Shown: positions 24,172 to 32,862 of the stretch, piece by piece
How positions within the stretch are numbered: position 1 is the stretch's first letter
Layout: every line of letters starts with the position of its first letter
Virus record (IMG/VR): IMGVR_UViG_3300031772_000048
Coordinates: 1-52,738 of that record
DNA: 52,738 nt
Origin: a virus
Reading direction: 5' to 3' (one strand)
Translations under genes and position numbers: made by a program
The notes under the pieces: generated by a model
Told to the model about the DNA's origin: nothing
Database searches by the model: none
What the model saw: only the letters and a program-made list of their open reading frames with translations

Positions 24172-24807
24172 ATGAGCAAACCATCACGACATCAATCGGT
24201 AATCAATCGACAATCTGATGAAGGTTATAGCGAAGATCATTGGTTGAGACAATTTGAAGATAAGCTACAAAAGACTAGTGTTCAACCACGTGGTCAAAAT
24301 TTGTACGATCAAATTTCTACTATTATGAATAGTAAATCTAAATATCCTTCAGTGCAAGCTGCCGTGGATGATATGATGCACCGTAGTGGTCTCACTGATT
24401 ATTTACAACATGTTAAAATCTCTTCCGATGAAGAGGTTCCCGCCAAATCTAGAAAAACTGCACAACTAAAAGTAGATAGTAAAACTCCAGAGGTTATTAA
24501 GAATAAGCCCAGCATTTTGAATACCCTAGAAAATATTATCAAAGAGTCTAAGGGTAATTTATCAGTACCAACTATTATTAGTCGTTTACGCGCATTACAT
24601 GCTGCCGATATTTCTAATGAGGGAGCTTGGGAAGATGATAAATTGATTCGTTTGGTTAGCAGACTAAACCTACAAGCTAAGACTAGTAACCCTAGCAGCT
24701 ATGATAACTTCAATGATCTAGGCAAAGGCGATCATTCTACCGCTGAACGCGATATTGATCCATCTAATACGGATGCATTTAACGCTTTAATGCCCGCTAG
24801 AATTTAA
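24172..24807 (+). CDS. Protein of unknown function before the terminase
   Basis: 211 residues starting two bases after the previous stop. The protein is polar and helical (DQISTIMNSKSKYPSVQAAV, then NKPSILNTLENIIKESKGNL) with a Ser/Asn/Asp-rich tail. Two parts resemble each other loosely (helix, then SVQAAV or SVPTII, then helix), which may be a repeat. No catalytic or metal motif is seen. It is the last + strand gene before the minus-strand endonuclease and may once have been directly joined to the terminase operon. Confidence 0.45.
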   Translation: MSKPSRHQSVINRQSDEGYSEDHWLRQFEDKLQKTSVQPRGQNLYDQISTIMNSKSKYPSVQAAVDDMMHRSGLTDYLQHVKISSDEEVPAKSRKTAQLKVDSKTPEVIKNKPSILNTLENIIKESKGNLSVPTIISRLRALHAADISNEGAWEDDKLIRLVSRLNLQAKTSNPSSYDNFNDLGKGDHSTAERDIDPSNTDAFNALMPARI

Positions 24808-24818
24808 CTCCTTTGCAC

Positions 24819-25370
24819 TTACCCAGCTTGTTTTTCAAGTTCTGGAGGATATTTGAGTGCAAATATTTTGCTGTATTTACAATTGTAACATAGCAACCGT
24901 TGTTTGTCATCTAAAGTTAGAACTATAATACGTTCTTCTTGACATTCTTTACAACAACCACCATGGGTTTTAACCATTTCTGTTTTGTATTTTAACATGT
25001 ACTTACTTTTATATAGTTTATTTCTGTTACAGTTATGACAAACAATTTGGTGCCCAGTCTTTTGTATAATAGTATTGTAAAGATAATTGATATCGCCATT
25101 AATGGTTAATTTGGAGTAATCATCTTCTCCACAAATAATACAAGCATTACCATAAGCCAAGATAACCGCACTTCGTCTCATACGATAGCGGTTATTTTGT
25201 TTTTTAGCGTATTCTGAATCATTCTGATGATGCTTCTTGTCATTTAATTTTCGGCATGGTTTGCAGATATAATAACCTTTATTTTGGTCGTAATTGGCCC
25301 AATTTTTAATGGTTAATGAAATGCCACATTTAGTGCATGCCTTTTTTCTGCGTTTTTTCGTGGAAACCAT
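24819..25370 (-). CDS. Degenerate HNH homing endonuclease, minus strand
   Basis: 183 residues and the only minus-strand gene in the window. It is rich in CxxC pairs (CTKCG, CKPC, CIICGE, CHNCN, CKEC, CYNC). The central pattern YGNACIICGEDDYSKLTING, then hydrophobic residues and GHQIVCHNCNRNK, follows the phage-type HNH layout (C..C.......L.IDH......F.ILC.NCN..K), but the DH of the first catalytic motif reads NGD, so the first histidine is absent and activity is doubtful. Such genes spread by homing into conserved genes; the terminase next door is a common neighbour. It is inserted between the 24172 gene and the large terminase, and the terminase start codon follows only 26 bases later. Confidence 0.65.
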   Translation of the reverse strand: MVSTKKRRKKACTKCGISLTIKNWANYDQNKGYYICKPCRKLNDKKHHQNDSEYAKKQNNRYRMRRSAVILAYGNACIICGEDDYSKLTINGDINYLYNTIIQKTGHQIVCHNCNRNKLYKSKYMLKYKTEMVKTHGGCCKECQEERIIVLTLDDKQRLLCYNCKYSKIFALKYPPELEKQAG

Positions 25371-25396
25371 TATACTGAATATGCAATCATTTTAGT

Positions 25397-27280
25397 ATGA
25401 GCGCAATAAATGATGATAAAGATTTGTTCATCAAATTAAAAAAACAACTTATGATGTATGACCCTGTGGTTTTTTGTCAGGAATATTTAACACTTGAAGG
25501 AAAGGATTTCACTCTAAGTGGCAATGGATATAAACCGTTTGGTGATATCTATAGATATATTGGCGTCAAAGCTTTAGAGCCAGATTCAAAGCCAGTTATT
25601 ATAGTTAAAGGTCGTCAGGTTGGTGCTACCACCATGGCTAGCGCTTTAGAGATGTATTTCATGGGCTCTGGATTATTTGGAGATGGATTTAGGCCACCCA
25701 TTCGTGTTATTCATGCTTTTCCTCAATTAGAATTAGCTGCAGCCTATTCTAAAACTAAACTCAATCAAATGATTTCTCAGGCCAAAGTTCCTGAAGGCGC
25801 TAAAGAAAGTAAGTCAGGCGCCCGCCCTAAGTCTTACATGCAGCAATTACTTGATCAAACGACCGCGACTAATGATTCTCTTCACTTCAAACAATTTCAA
25901 GGAGGAAACCATTTGTGGGTTGAGTCTACTGGAGTTGACGCTGACCGTATCATGGGCCGTACTGCTGACGTTATCTTTTTTGACGAAGTTCAGAAGACAA
26001 CTGGCCAGGCCATCGGAAATGCTCTTAAAATTTTAACTACCGCCAAATATGGCAGACCAACTCAAGGAGTTCAAGTATATTTTGGAACACCAAGACGCAA
26101 GGGCTCTGATTTCCATAGAATGTGGCAGAAGTCCTCACAACAGTATTATCATTTAGGATGTGAAAATTGTAAAGAACATTTCCCATTATATACGCCCGGT
26201 TCTGATGATTGGCAGAAAATTTGGATTCGTGATAAAATTGTTAAGTGTCCTAAATGTAATTTTGAACAAGATAAGCTGGCGGCTCAAGAACGCGGCAAAT
26301 GGGTAGCCCTCAAAGATAGTCATGATCAAGACTGTGATATGATTGGATTTCATATTAACCAACTTTACATGCCAATGTTTACCAGAGAAGACATTGATAA
26401 AGAGCAGCCAGGTAGACATCCAATTAATACGGAACGCGTTTTTATGAACGAAGTTCTAGGAGAATTTTTTCAGGGTGACTCTAGCCCAATTTCTCCAGAT
26501 GAAATTCGTGATTTGTGTGCTGATAGAGAAAGAAAATTCAGCCCTCGTATTATGCCACCTAAAGGTTTAATTCAGCAGTTTGCTATACTTGGAATCGACT
26601 ATGGCGCCCGATCTGATTTAGAACAGCTAGCAGATCCTGATAGAGTTAAGCCAGCAGGCCAGTCTTATAGTACCGCCGTAGTTTTATTAACAAAAGGGCC
26701 AGGATTGTTGTCTATTGAATTTGCAACTAAATTCAAACGTAATGATATTGAAAGTAAAAAAGGAATTATCGATCAATTAATGAGACAATATAGTATTCAG
26801 TTGGCTGTAGGTGACATTGGATATTCTAATGACTTTTCAGCCATGTTACATAATACTTATGGAGATAGATATCTAGTTTCTCGCGCTCACAATAAGGTTA
26901 ATGATAAAGTAAAATTTAATGTAGATGCTTTTCCTAAAGAATTAGTTTTTGAAAGAGACTATTATATTTCAGAGATGTTTGAACAAATGAAAAAGGGAAT
27001 GATTAGATTTCCTTATGGCGATTATGAAAAAGTGGCTTGGTTAGTTGATCATTGTTCAAGTATGGAGCTAAAACCTTCTATTTCTAAATATGGCGATCAT
27101 ACTATTCATTATGTTAAAGGCGGAACTCCAAACGACGGATTTATGGCCTTGCTAAATGCTTATTTGGCTTATAAGTTTCTAATTACTCGTGGATTTACAA
27201 ATAATAATCCACAAGCACAAACTACCAGAAACATCAACAAACCTATGGTACTTGGTGGATACATGCCGAGGAAGTTTTAA
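25397..27280 (+). CDS. terL: Terminase large subunit
   Basis: 627 residues. This motor-nuclease pumps DNA into the prohead and cuts the concatemer. The ATPase part has the Walker A-like VKGRQVGATT (71-79), Walker B DVIFFDE with Asp196 and Glu197, and a coupling motif near YFGTPRRKG. A four-cysteine zinc site (Cys255, 258, 284, 287) sits between ATPase and nuclease, as in lambda gpA-related terminases. The RNase-H-like nuclease has acidic residues at Asp401 (LGIDYG), Asp473 (VGDIGYS) and Asp580 (NDGFMALLNAYLAY). No Shine-Dalgarno sequence precedes ATG 25397, which is unusual here and may reflect the endonuclease inserted just upstream. Confidence 0.93.
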   Translation: MSAINDDKDLFIKLKKQLMMYDPVVFCQEYLTLEGKDFTLSGNGYKPFGDIYRYIGVKALEPDSKPVIIVKGRQVGATTMASALEMYFMGSGLFGDGFRPPIRVIHAFPQLELAAAYSKTKLNQMISQAKVPEGAKESKSGARPKSYMQQLLDQTTATNDSLHFKQFQGGNHLWVESTGVDADRIMGRTADVIFFDEVQKTTGQAIGNALKILTTAKYGRPTQGVQVYFGTPRRKGSDFHRMWQKSSQQYYHLGCENCKEHFPLYTPGSDDWQKIWIRDKIVKCPKCNFEQDKLAAQERGKWVALKDSHDQDCDMIGFHINQLYMPMFTREDIDKEQPGRHPINTERVFMNEVLGEFFQGDSSPISPDEIRDLCADRERKFSPRIMPPKGLIQQFAILGIDYGARSDLEQLADPDRVKPAGQSYSTAVVLLTKGPGLLSIEFATKFKRNDIESKKGIIDQLMRQYSIQLAVGDIGYSNDFSAMLHNTYGDRYLVSRAHNKVNDKVKFNVDAFPKELVFERDYYISEMFEQMKKGMIRFPYGDYEKVAWLVDHCSSMELKPSISKYGDHTIHYVKGGTPNDGFMALLNAYLAYKFLITRGFTNNNPQAQTTRNINKPMVLGGYMPRKF

Positions 27281-27363
27281 GAAAGCATTATAAATACCGA
27301 GCTTTGGACTGATATATCATATTTAGTGTATTAGTGTAGAGGGTATAGTGGAACAGAGGTTAA

Positions 27364-29241
27364 ATGGCTGGCATTAAAAAATCAGGTTTGGGGGATCACC
27401 CATCCTTCTCAGCAAAATTCCTAACGGGCAGATCCACTACTCCGCAAGTTAGTGCTATTATGGCAAATGGTATTTCACAAGAAAGAAGGATTATTCTTTC
27501 TGATGAAGTTGATCAGGGTTATTTTAGAGATGGCACTGGTCCCAATTATAATAAGCTAGCAATGGAAAATTCCGAGACAGCCAATTCTCGTGTAGTATCT
27601 TCCCTTGGAATGAAGAAATTTGGACAGGCAGTTAGCAGCTCAGGCGGTATGTTTCGAGGCATCCATGGAGATTCTGTTAAACAAACTCCTGAAGTTTATT
27701 CCCCACTTTGGCTAAATAGTAATCTTAATCTACCTCGTGACCGTGCTACTATTAACGCGTGGTGCCGTAGTTTTTTTGCATTAAATCCATTCGTACATAA
27801 TGCTGTCAGTTTACATAGCACGTATCCAATTAGTAAGTTATCAATTAAATGTCCAAACAAAGATATCGAAAAATTCTTTGATGATATGATTGAAGAAATT
27901 GATTTAATGAATATTTGTGTACAGATTGCTCAAGAGTATTGGCTTTTGGGAGAAGCATTCGTGTATGCAGAGCTAGATGAAGGTAAAGGTAAGTGGAGCC
28001 GTTTACACATTCAGAATCCAGATTTTATGATTGTAAAACGTACTGTGGTAGCTAGCGAACCTATCATTATGTTACGTCCTGATGAAAATCTTAAGAAAAT
28101 AATTTTCTCTAATCGACCAACTGATATTGAGCAGCGTAAACAATTGAATCAGCACATCATTGATTCTGTTAGACGTGGAGAAAATATTCCACTTGATAAC
28201 TTCCATGTATCTCATTTGGCACGTAGAATTAGCCCTTACGAAATAAGAGGCACTGGTCTTCCAGTCTGTATTTTCCGTCAGTTAATGCTTTTTGATAAAT
28301 TAAGAGAGTCTAAATACGCTCAGTCTGATAATATGATTAATCCTTTGACTTTGGTTAAGATCGGTTCAGCCGATTACAAGCCAACCTTTGCTGATCTAGA
28401 AGCTTGGAGAGGTGTATTCGAAGAAGCTCAATATGATAAGGACTTTAAGATTTTCACTCATGAAGGTGTTGCTGTTGAAAGAGTTGGATGGGGCCAAGGT
28501 ATCTATGATATCTCTGGTGACATTACTCAGCTCATCAAGGAAATCTTCATTGGTTTATTTGTGCCACCAGTTATGATGGATGGCGGCTCTGACACTACTT
28601 ATGCTAATGGTGGCGTTGCTCTTGACGTTCTTCGTCAAAGATATATGCAGTTTCGTAATATGATGTCTACTTGGTTGAAGACTAAAATTTTCGCCCCAAT
28701 TTCTAAGATTCAAGGTTTCTACGATTACTCTGGCGGTGAGAAGCAGCTTATTGTTCCTGAAATTGATTGGAATCATATGAGTTTGTTTGATGCAGGCGAC
28801 TATATTAATAGTTTAGTTACCCTATCTCAAGGACAAGCTGATCAAAAAAGAGTTTCTATTCACACTTTGTATCGTTCTTTGGGACTTGAATATGAAGATG
28901 AAGTACGCAAGATGCGTGAAGAAAATATTCAAAATGCTATTGGTAAGAAAGAAATGGCAGCTTTAGAAGCAATGGATCTTAATTCTCTTCGTGCTTTGGA
29001 TAAAGAAGACGAAATTCCAGAGCCACAAACAGTTCCAGGACAGCCTGAACAACCATTGCCGGGCGAGTCTCCTGGTGGGGCTCCAGGCGGCCTACCAGAC
29101 CTTGGATTGCCGGGCGGTCCTCCTCCAGGGCCTCCAGGCGGCGGTCTTGGCGGACCTCCTCCTCCACCACCACCTTCGGGTGGACCTCCAGGGGGCGGGC
29201 CACCAAGTGGCGCACCTCTACCTCCACCACCAGCCGGATAA
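27364..29241 (+). CDS. Portal protein with long proline-glycine-rich tail
   Basis: 625 residues. The portal forms the dodecameric ring at one capsid vertex through which DNA passes. Portal-type features are the N-terminal arm, the ALNPFVHNAVSLHSTYPIS region, EYWLLGEAFVYAELD, and the long helical stem region with QLIKEIFIGLFVPPVMMDGG. It follows the terminase, as usual. The last 75 or so residues, from about 550, are nearly pure Pro, Gly, Ala and Ser (GGPPPGPPGGGLGGPPPP), GC-rich within an AT-rich genome. This extension is not part of the conserved fold and is probably disordered; it may lie inside the head or contact scaffold. The gene is preceded by an 83-base gap with an AGAGGT ribosome binding site. 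Confidence 0.85.
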   Translation: MAGIKKSGLGDHPSFSAKFLTGRSTTPQVSAIMANGISQERRIILSDEVDQGYFRDGTGPNYNKLAMENSETANSRVVSSLGMKKFGQAVSSSGGMFRGIHGDSVKQTPEVYSPLWLNSNLNLPRDRATINAWCRSFFALNPFVHNAVSLHSTYPISKLSIKCPNKDIEKFFDDMIEEIDLMNICVQIAQEYWLLGEAFVYAELDEGKGKWSRLHIQNPDFMIVKRTVVASEPIIMLRPDENLKKIIFSNRPTDIEQRKQLNQHIIDSVRRGENIPLDNFHVSHLARRISPYEIRGTGLPVCIFRQLMLFDKLRESKYAQSDNMINPLTLVKIGSADYKPTFADLEAWRGVFEEAQYDKDFKIFTHEGVAVERVGWGQGIYDISGDITQLIKEIFIGLFVPPVMMDGGSDTTYANGGVALDVLRQRYMQFRNMMSTWLKTKIFAPISKIQGFYDYSGGEKQLIVPEIDWNHMSLFDAGDYINSLVTLSQGQADQKRVSIHTLYRSLGLEYEDEVRKMREENIQNAIGKKEMAALEAMDLNSLRALDKEDEIPEPQTVPGQPEQPLPGESPGGAPGGLPDLGLPGGPPPGPPGGGLGGPPPPPPPSGGPPGGGPPSGAPLPPPPAG

Positions 29242-29322
29242 TGTTTTAAATCCGCCGAATTAGCTCTACTTGTGAATAATTCCACATAGTTTTAGCTATT
29301 ACATTCAGGTAGAGGGTTTTCT

Positions 29323-30570
29323 ATGGACAAATTTGCTCAAAGTAAAAGAGAAACGGGCCGAGGGGTAACGAACTGGTTAAGAGAAAAAGTTAATATGCCA
29401 GGCTCTTATATAGAAGGTTTTTTTAAACCGGAACTAGATAGAGTCATGAAAGCATTAATAGCTTTAGATGACCGAGTTCGTTCTGAATTAACAGGTAAGC
29501 AGATCGGTACTGCTGATACGCCAGCTATTGCTCATTCCGCCAAAGATCTTTTGAGTCAGGCTCGTAAGAACTTTAATCGTCGAGAGTATATTTCTGGAGT
29601 CTCTGATCTTGGTATGTTCCACAAGAAAATGGCCACTATTATAGCGGATATTGAGAAGTGGAAAGTAGATGTTAATAAGATTCATCACAAATTTTTATTT
29701 GAAGGTGTAAAAGACGACAAGATTCAACAGCTCAGAGATTATATGGAAAAGAGACAAGCTCAAGAGTTGAGAAATCAACTTATTAAAGAAGCTGGTATTA
29801 TGGACTTTTTCTATAATCTTGTTAACAAACGCGGTCGTTCTTTAGCAGCTTGGGAGAAGAAATACCCTAAGGAAACAAAAGATTTACGTGAAGGTGGCTC
29901 TAAACTATTAGATGTTGCTGACAGCTTATTGGCTAACACCATTTTTTACATGAAAGAAATGGCAACTGCACGCGCCACTCGTAGACCAGATGATTATATG
30001 GATGCTGCCAATAAAATCAAGGGAGACTTTGATAAATTTGATGCCGGCGATAAAGGATTCAAATCTTATTATGCTAATGCCATTTTACCATTCATGAAGA
30101 TCAAAGATCAGATTGAGAAGGATATGGCCGAGGCCGAAGCAAAAGCCAAAGCACAACAAGCTGCCAGTACAACTCCTTCAGCACCAGCTCCGGGTTCTGT
30201 TAGAACGGAACTTGGTACGCCTCCAACTTCTTCACAGTCAACAACCACTGCGCCTTTGCCAGCTACTCCTGGTATGGGTGGCGGTTATGTGTCAGTTGGT
30301 CCAAGCCCTTGGGCAGCACCACCACCAGCCGCATCTACAGAACAATTAGTGTCAGAAGAAGACATAGAGGGACCTTTGGGAGAAGAGCACCCTACAGACA
30401 AAACCCCGCCACCAAAGCACGCTCATTTCTTTAGTTCTCTAAAAACTATGAGTAATGAAGATCCTCGTATTTTATCTGGCTATATTTCTAAGTATGCCAA
30501 ATCTATTCAAGAAAGTGATTTGGAAACGGCTATTAAATTATTTGCCATTGTTAAAAGATTGAGAGGATAA
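29323..30570 (+). CDS. Helical protein of unknown function after the portal
   Basis: 415 residues. A large helical domain occupies the first 270 residues (DKFAQSKRETGRGVTNWLRE at the start and long charged helices after it). A Pro/Ala/Ser/Thr-rich linker (about 275-350) leads to a small helical end (LSGYISKYAKSIQESDLETA, then IKLFAIVKRLRG) that resembles the hairpin motif seen elsewhere in the window. AGAGGG at 29311-29316 is the ribosome binding site. No enzyme signature is visible. An internal or portal-associated virion role is inferred from its position between portal and transglycosylase. Confidence 0.4.
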   Translation: MDKFAQSKRETGRGVTNWLREKVNMPGSYIEGFFKPELDRVMKALIALDDRVRSELTGKQIGTADTPAIAHSAKDLLSQARKNFNRREYISGVSDLGMFHKKMATIIADIEKWKVDVNKIHHKFLFEGVKDDKIQQLRDYMEKRQAQELRNQLIKEAGIMDFFYNLVNKRGRSLAAWEKKYPKETKDLREGGSKLLDVADSLLANTIFYMKEMATARATRRPDDYMDAANKIKGDFDKFDAGDKGFKSYYANAILPFMKIKDQIEKDMAEAEAKAKAQQAASTTPSAPAPGSVRTELGTPPTSSQSTTTAPLPATPGMGGGYVSVGPSPWAAPPPAASTEQLVSEEDIEGPLGEEHPTDKTPPPKHAHFFSSLKTMSNEDPRILSGYISKYAKSIQESDLETAIKLFAIVKRLRG

Positions 30571-30571
30571 A

Positions 30572-31699
30572 ATGGCGGTCGGGGGTAAAGCTAACCTTGG
30601 ACCAAATTTTTATTCGAAATTGGTTCAAATATGTGAAGATTTGGGAATGAAGCCAGAAGACCTTCTGGCTGTCATGATCTCAGAGTCTGGCTTGAACCCA
30701 TCGGCATATGAAGAAAAGTATAAAGGATCTGGATTAATTGGATTTATGCCAGCAACTTTAAGAGGATTAGGTTACCAAGGCACCTGGCGAGATTTTATAA
30801 AACTTACTGGAGAAGAGCAATTAGATTGGGTTAAGAAGTTTATTCAAGGTAAACAAGGACTTATGGGTAATCGTAAGTTTACATCTGCTGGACTTTATTA
30901 TACTGGCAATCTTTGGCCAATAGCCCTAAAATTACCAGGAGTTATTAAGGAAGATCCTAATACACGCATTTTAGAATCTAATCCACAAACAGATTCAAGC
31001 GGTAAATATAGTAAAAAGTATTTTGATCTAGGTTTTAAAGTAAGCGCTAATTTTGAGAAGAAAGCATATGAAGCTAATCCACTTTTTGATCGTGATAAAA
31101 AGGGATACATCACTTATGGTGATATGATTAAGCAAACAGAGATCAATAGAAAGAGTTCCATATATCAACATGCAGTAGCTGATATGGCTAAAAATACCGG
31201 ATATCAACCAGGAAAAGCGCCACCCTCTATGGTAGCTCAAAAACAACCACTCGCACCGCTGGAGGAAATTTTGCAAAAATACATGGGAATGGCAGCCGCC
31301 GCCTCTCCAGATTTATCACTAAAGAGATTGTATAAAAAAGCTTTAGCCAGTAATGATATACTAATTCAAATCTCAGCACCCGATCATACAAGTGCTATTG
31401 AGTTCTCTCGTATTCTATGTGCTGCATTGGATGAAGATTTATTATCCTCTTCTTATCCACATACTGATGGACATTTAGTCGAAATAGAGTGTTCCATTTC
31501 TGGTCCACCCAAAGAATGTTTTGAGGCCGTTACGCAAATGACATGGGCCGTTACAGATACTTTTGAAGATGCGACCACCAAAATAGGCGGAATCAAAATC
31601 AAAACACATCAAATTATGAATAAAAAGTCATCTTATCAACCAATCAGCCCTAAAACTGCTGACACTAACTACAGGAAGTTCCTGCTAAAATTTATCTAA
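30572..31699 (+). CDS. Lytic transglycosylase-like virion protein
   Basis: 375 residues. The N-terminal 180 residues have the lysozyme-like SLT fold signature: LLAVMISESGLNPSAYEE with catalytic-type Glu38, then GSGLIGFMPATLRGLG. Such domains cleave peptidoglycan between MurNAc and GlcNAc. In the middle of structural genes, this is more likely a virion-borne enzyme for local wall penetration during DNA entry than a lysis enzyme; no signal peptide or holin is nearby. The C-terminal half (about 240-375) is a second, unrecognised domain (ILIQISAPDHTSAIEFSRIL). The start follows the previous stop by one base. Confidence 0.75.
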   Translation: MAVGGKANLGPNFYSKLVQICEDLGMKPEDLLAVMISESGLNPSAYEEKYKGSGLIGFMPATLRGLGYQGTWRDFIKLTGEEQLDWVKKFIQGKQGLMGNRKFTSAGLYYTGNLWPIALKLPGVIKEDPNTRILESNPQTDSSGKYSKKYFDLGFKVSANFEKKAYEANPLFDRDKKGYITYGDMIKQTEINRKSSIYQHAVADMAKNTGYQPGKAPPSMVAQKQPLAPLEEILQKYMGMAAAASPDLSLKRLYKKALASNDILIQISAPDHTSAIEFSRILCAALDEDLLSSSYPHTDGHLVEIECSISGPPKECFEAVTQMTWAVTDTFEDATTKIGGIKIKTHQIMNKKSSYQPISPKTADTNYRKFLLKFI

Positions 31700-31708
31700 G
31701 GAAATACG

Positions 31709-32122
31709 ATGCCATCGGAAAAACAACTTTTAGACACAATTCAGCAACTTCAAGGTTCTGGTAAAACGTTTGCTGAATTCATTTCAGAAGTTTTCAAAGA
31801 TAAATTCATTGAAGTATATGTCGGTGATTCTTATGAAGATGTAAGCACTGAACAAATATCAACCACTTACCCCGCTGTATTTTGTGGAAAGGTAGTGGGA
31901 GCTTATCGAGAATGTTTGATTATGAATTGCGCTTTTGTCGGCGGCAATCGTCATCTACAACTTGGTAATATGATGTTTGTTAGTGAAAGAGCAATTAGAG
32001 CTTTAAATGAAGTAGATGGCAGAGGAACTTTAGAAGATATGATGCTTCGCAGTAAAGAGACTTTAGATGTTAAAGAAGCTTTTGCTCATTTACAGAAACC
32101 AGATGAAACAACAAAGAAATGA
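31709..32122 (+). CDS. Protein of unknown function
   Basis: 137 residues. It begins with a helical segment (KQLLDTIQQLQGSGKTFAEF), followed by a beta-rich part (VYVGDSYEDVSTEQISTTYP and FCGKVVGAYRECLIMNCAFV) that reads like a small barrel or sandwich, and ends helical. Three cysteines are scattered without a zinc-like pattern. The segment GSGKT at residues 16-20 is not a P-loop because the strand and spacing before it are missing. It overlaps the next gene by four bases (ATGA). Function is unknown; virion assembly is likely from context. Confidence 0.45.
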   Translation: MPSEKQLLDTIQQLQGSGKTFAEFISEVFKDKFIEVYVGDSYEDVSTEQISTTYPAVFCGKVVGAYRECLIMNCAFVGGNRHLQLGNMMFVSERAIRALNEVDGRGTLEDMMLRSKETLDVKEAFAHLQKPDETTKK

Positions 32123-32862
32123 ACAACACTGATGCCCTACTACAACTTGCTAGCACTTATGAAGCTAAGTGCATCCAGGTGCTGGTAAAGATTGCGAAAG
32201 TTCGCAAACTTCCAGACGGTAGGTATCGTGTACTCTCTCAAAAGGGCAAAGACCTTGGGACTTACAAGTCTCAAAAGGCTGCCGAAAAAAGACTTCGACA
32301 AGTTGAGTTTTTCAAACATTTAGATAAATCCAAGGCCGATGATAGCGGTAAAGTTATTGATTTAACCGGAGCTGATGAATTTAGTTATTCAGCATTAATG
32401 CGCAAGCTTCGTCAAGAAGCTACACCAGAACAAGTTAAACAATTTTTGAAACTATTCAAATTGCAATTTGATAAAGCTGTTAAAGGCAAAATGAATAAGC
32501 CAGAAAGAATAGCTTTACAAAATTCTATTATTAGATTCCATAAGATACATCCAGTTAAACTTGATAAGAAAATGGTTAAATGTGCGGCCGTTGCCGAATT
32601 AGGTAATGCAGATCAAGTTGGACAATATTTATCTGGTATCGTTTCATTTATTCTAAATAGACTTCCTCCAGAGAAGCGCTCGCATGCAACTCAAATTCTT
32701 AAACAGAAATTTGCCGTTATGAGTGAGAATGAAATTGCCGGAAAACACATGCCAAACGCTGCTGTTTATGGTCAAGCGATTACATTCGTTAAGCACGTTT
32801 TGTTTAATCAAGATGCTAATTATATTAGAAATGTTCTAAATAGCTTATCGAGAAGTCTATGA
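32119..32862 (+). CDS. Helical protein with a small N-terminal beta domain, unknown function
   Basis: 247 residues, coupled on both sides by ATGA overlaps. Residues 30-70 (KLPDGRYRVLSQKGKDLGTY, then a KSQKAAEKRLRQVEFFKHL helix) look like a small three-stranded sheet plus helix of the type found in AP2-like or Arm-type DNA-binding domains and in many phage proteins. The rest is helical with a basic patch. The function is unknown. The tight linkage with the phosphatase downstream suggests that the two act together. Confidence 0.45.
   Translation: MNNTDALLQLASTYEAKCIQVLVKIAKVRKLPDGRYRVLSQKGKDLGTYKSQKAAEKRLRQVEFFKHLDKSKADDSGKVIDLTGADEFSYSALMRKLRQEATPEQVKQFLKLFKLQFDKAVKGKMNKPERIALQNSIIRFHKIHPVKLDKKMVKCAAVAELGNADQVGQYLSGIVSFILNRLPPEKRSHATQILKQKFAVMSENEIAGKHMPNAAVYGQAITFVKHVLFNQDANYIRNVLNSLSRSL

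Noticed and set aside
28929-29285. Minus-strand frames of 118 and 83 codons opposite the portal tail
   Set aside because: Both arise because the GC-rich Pro/Gly coding sequence has few stops on either strand; the products are low-complexity mirror images.
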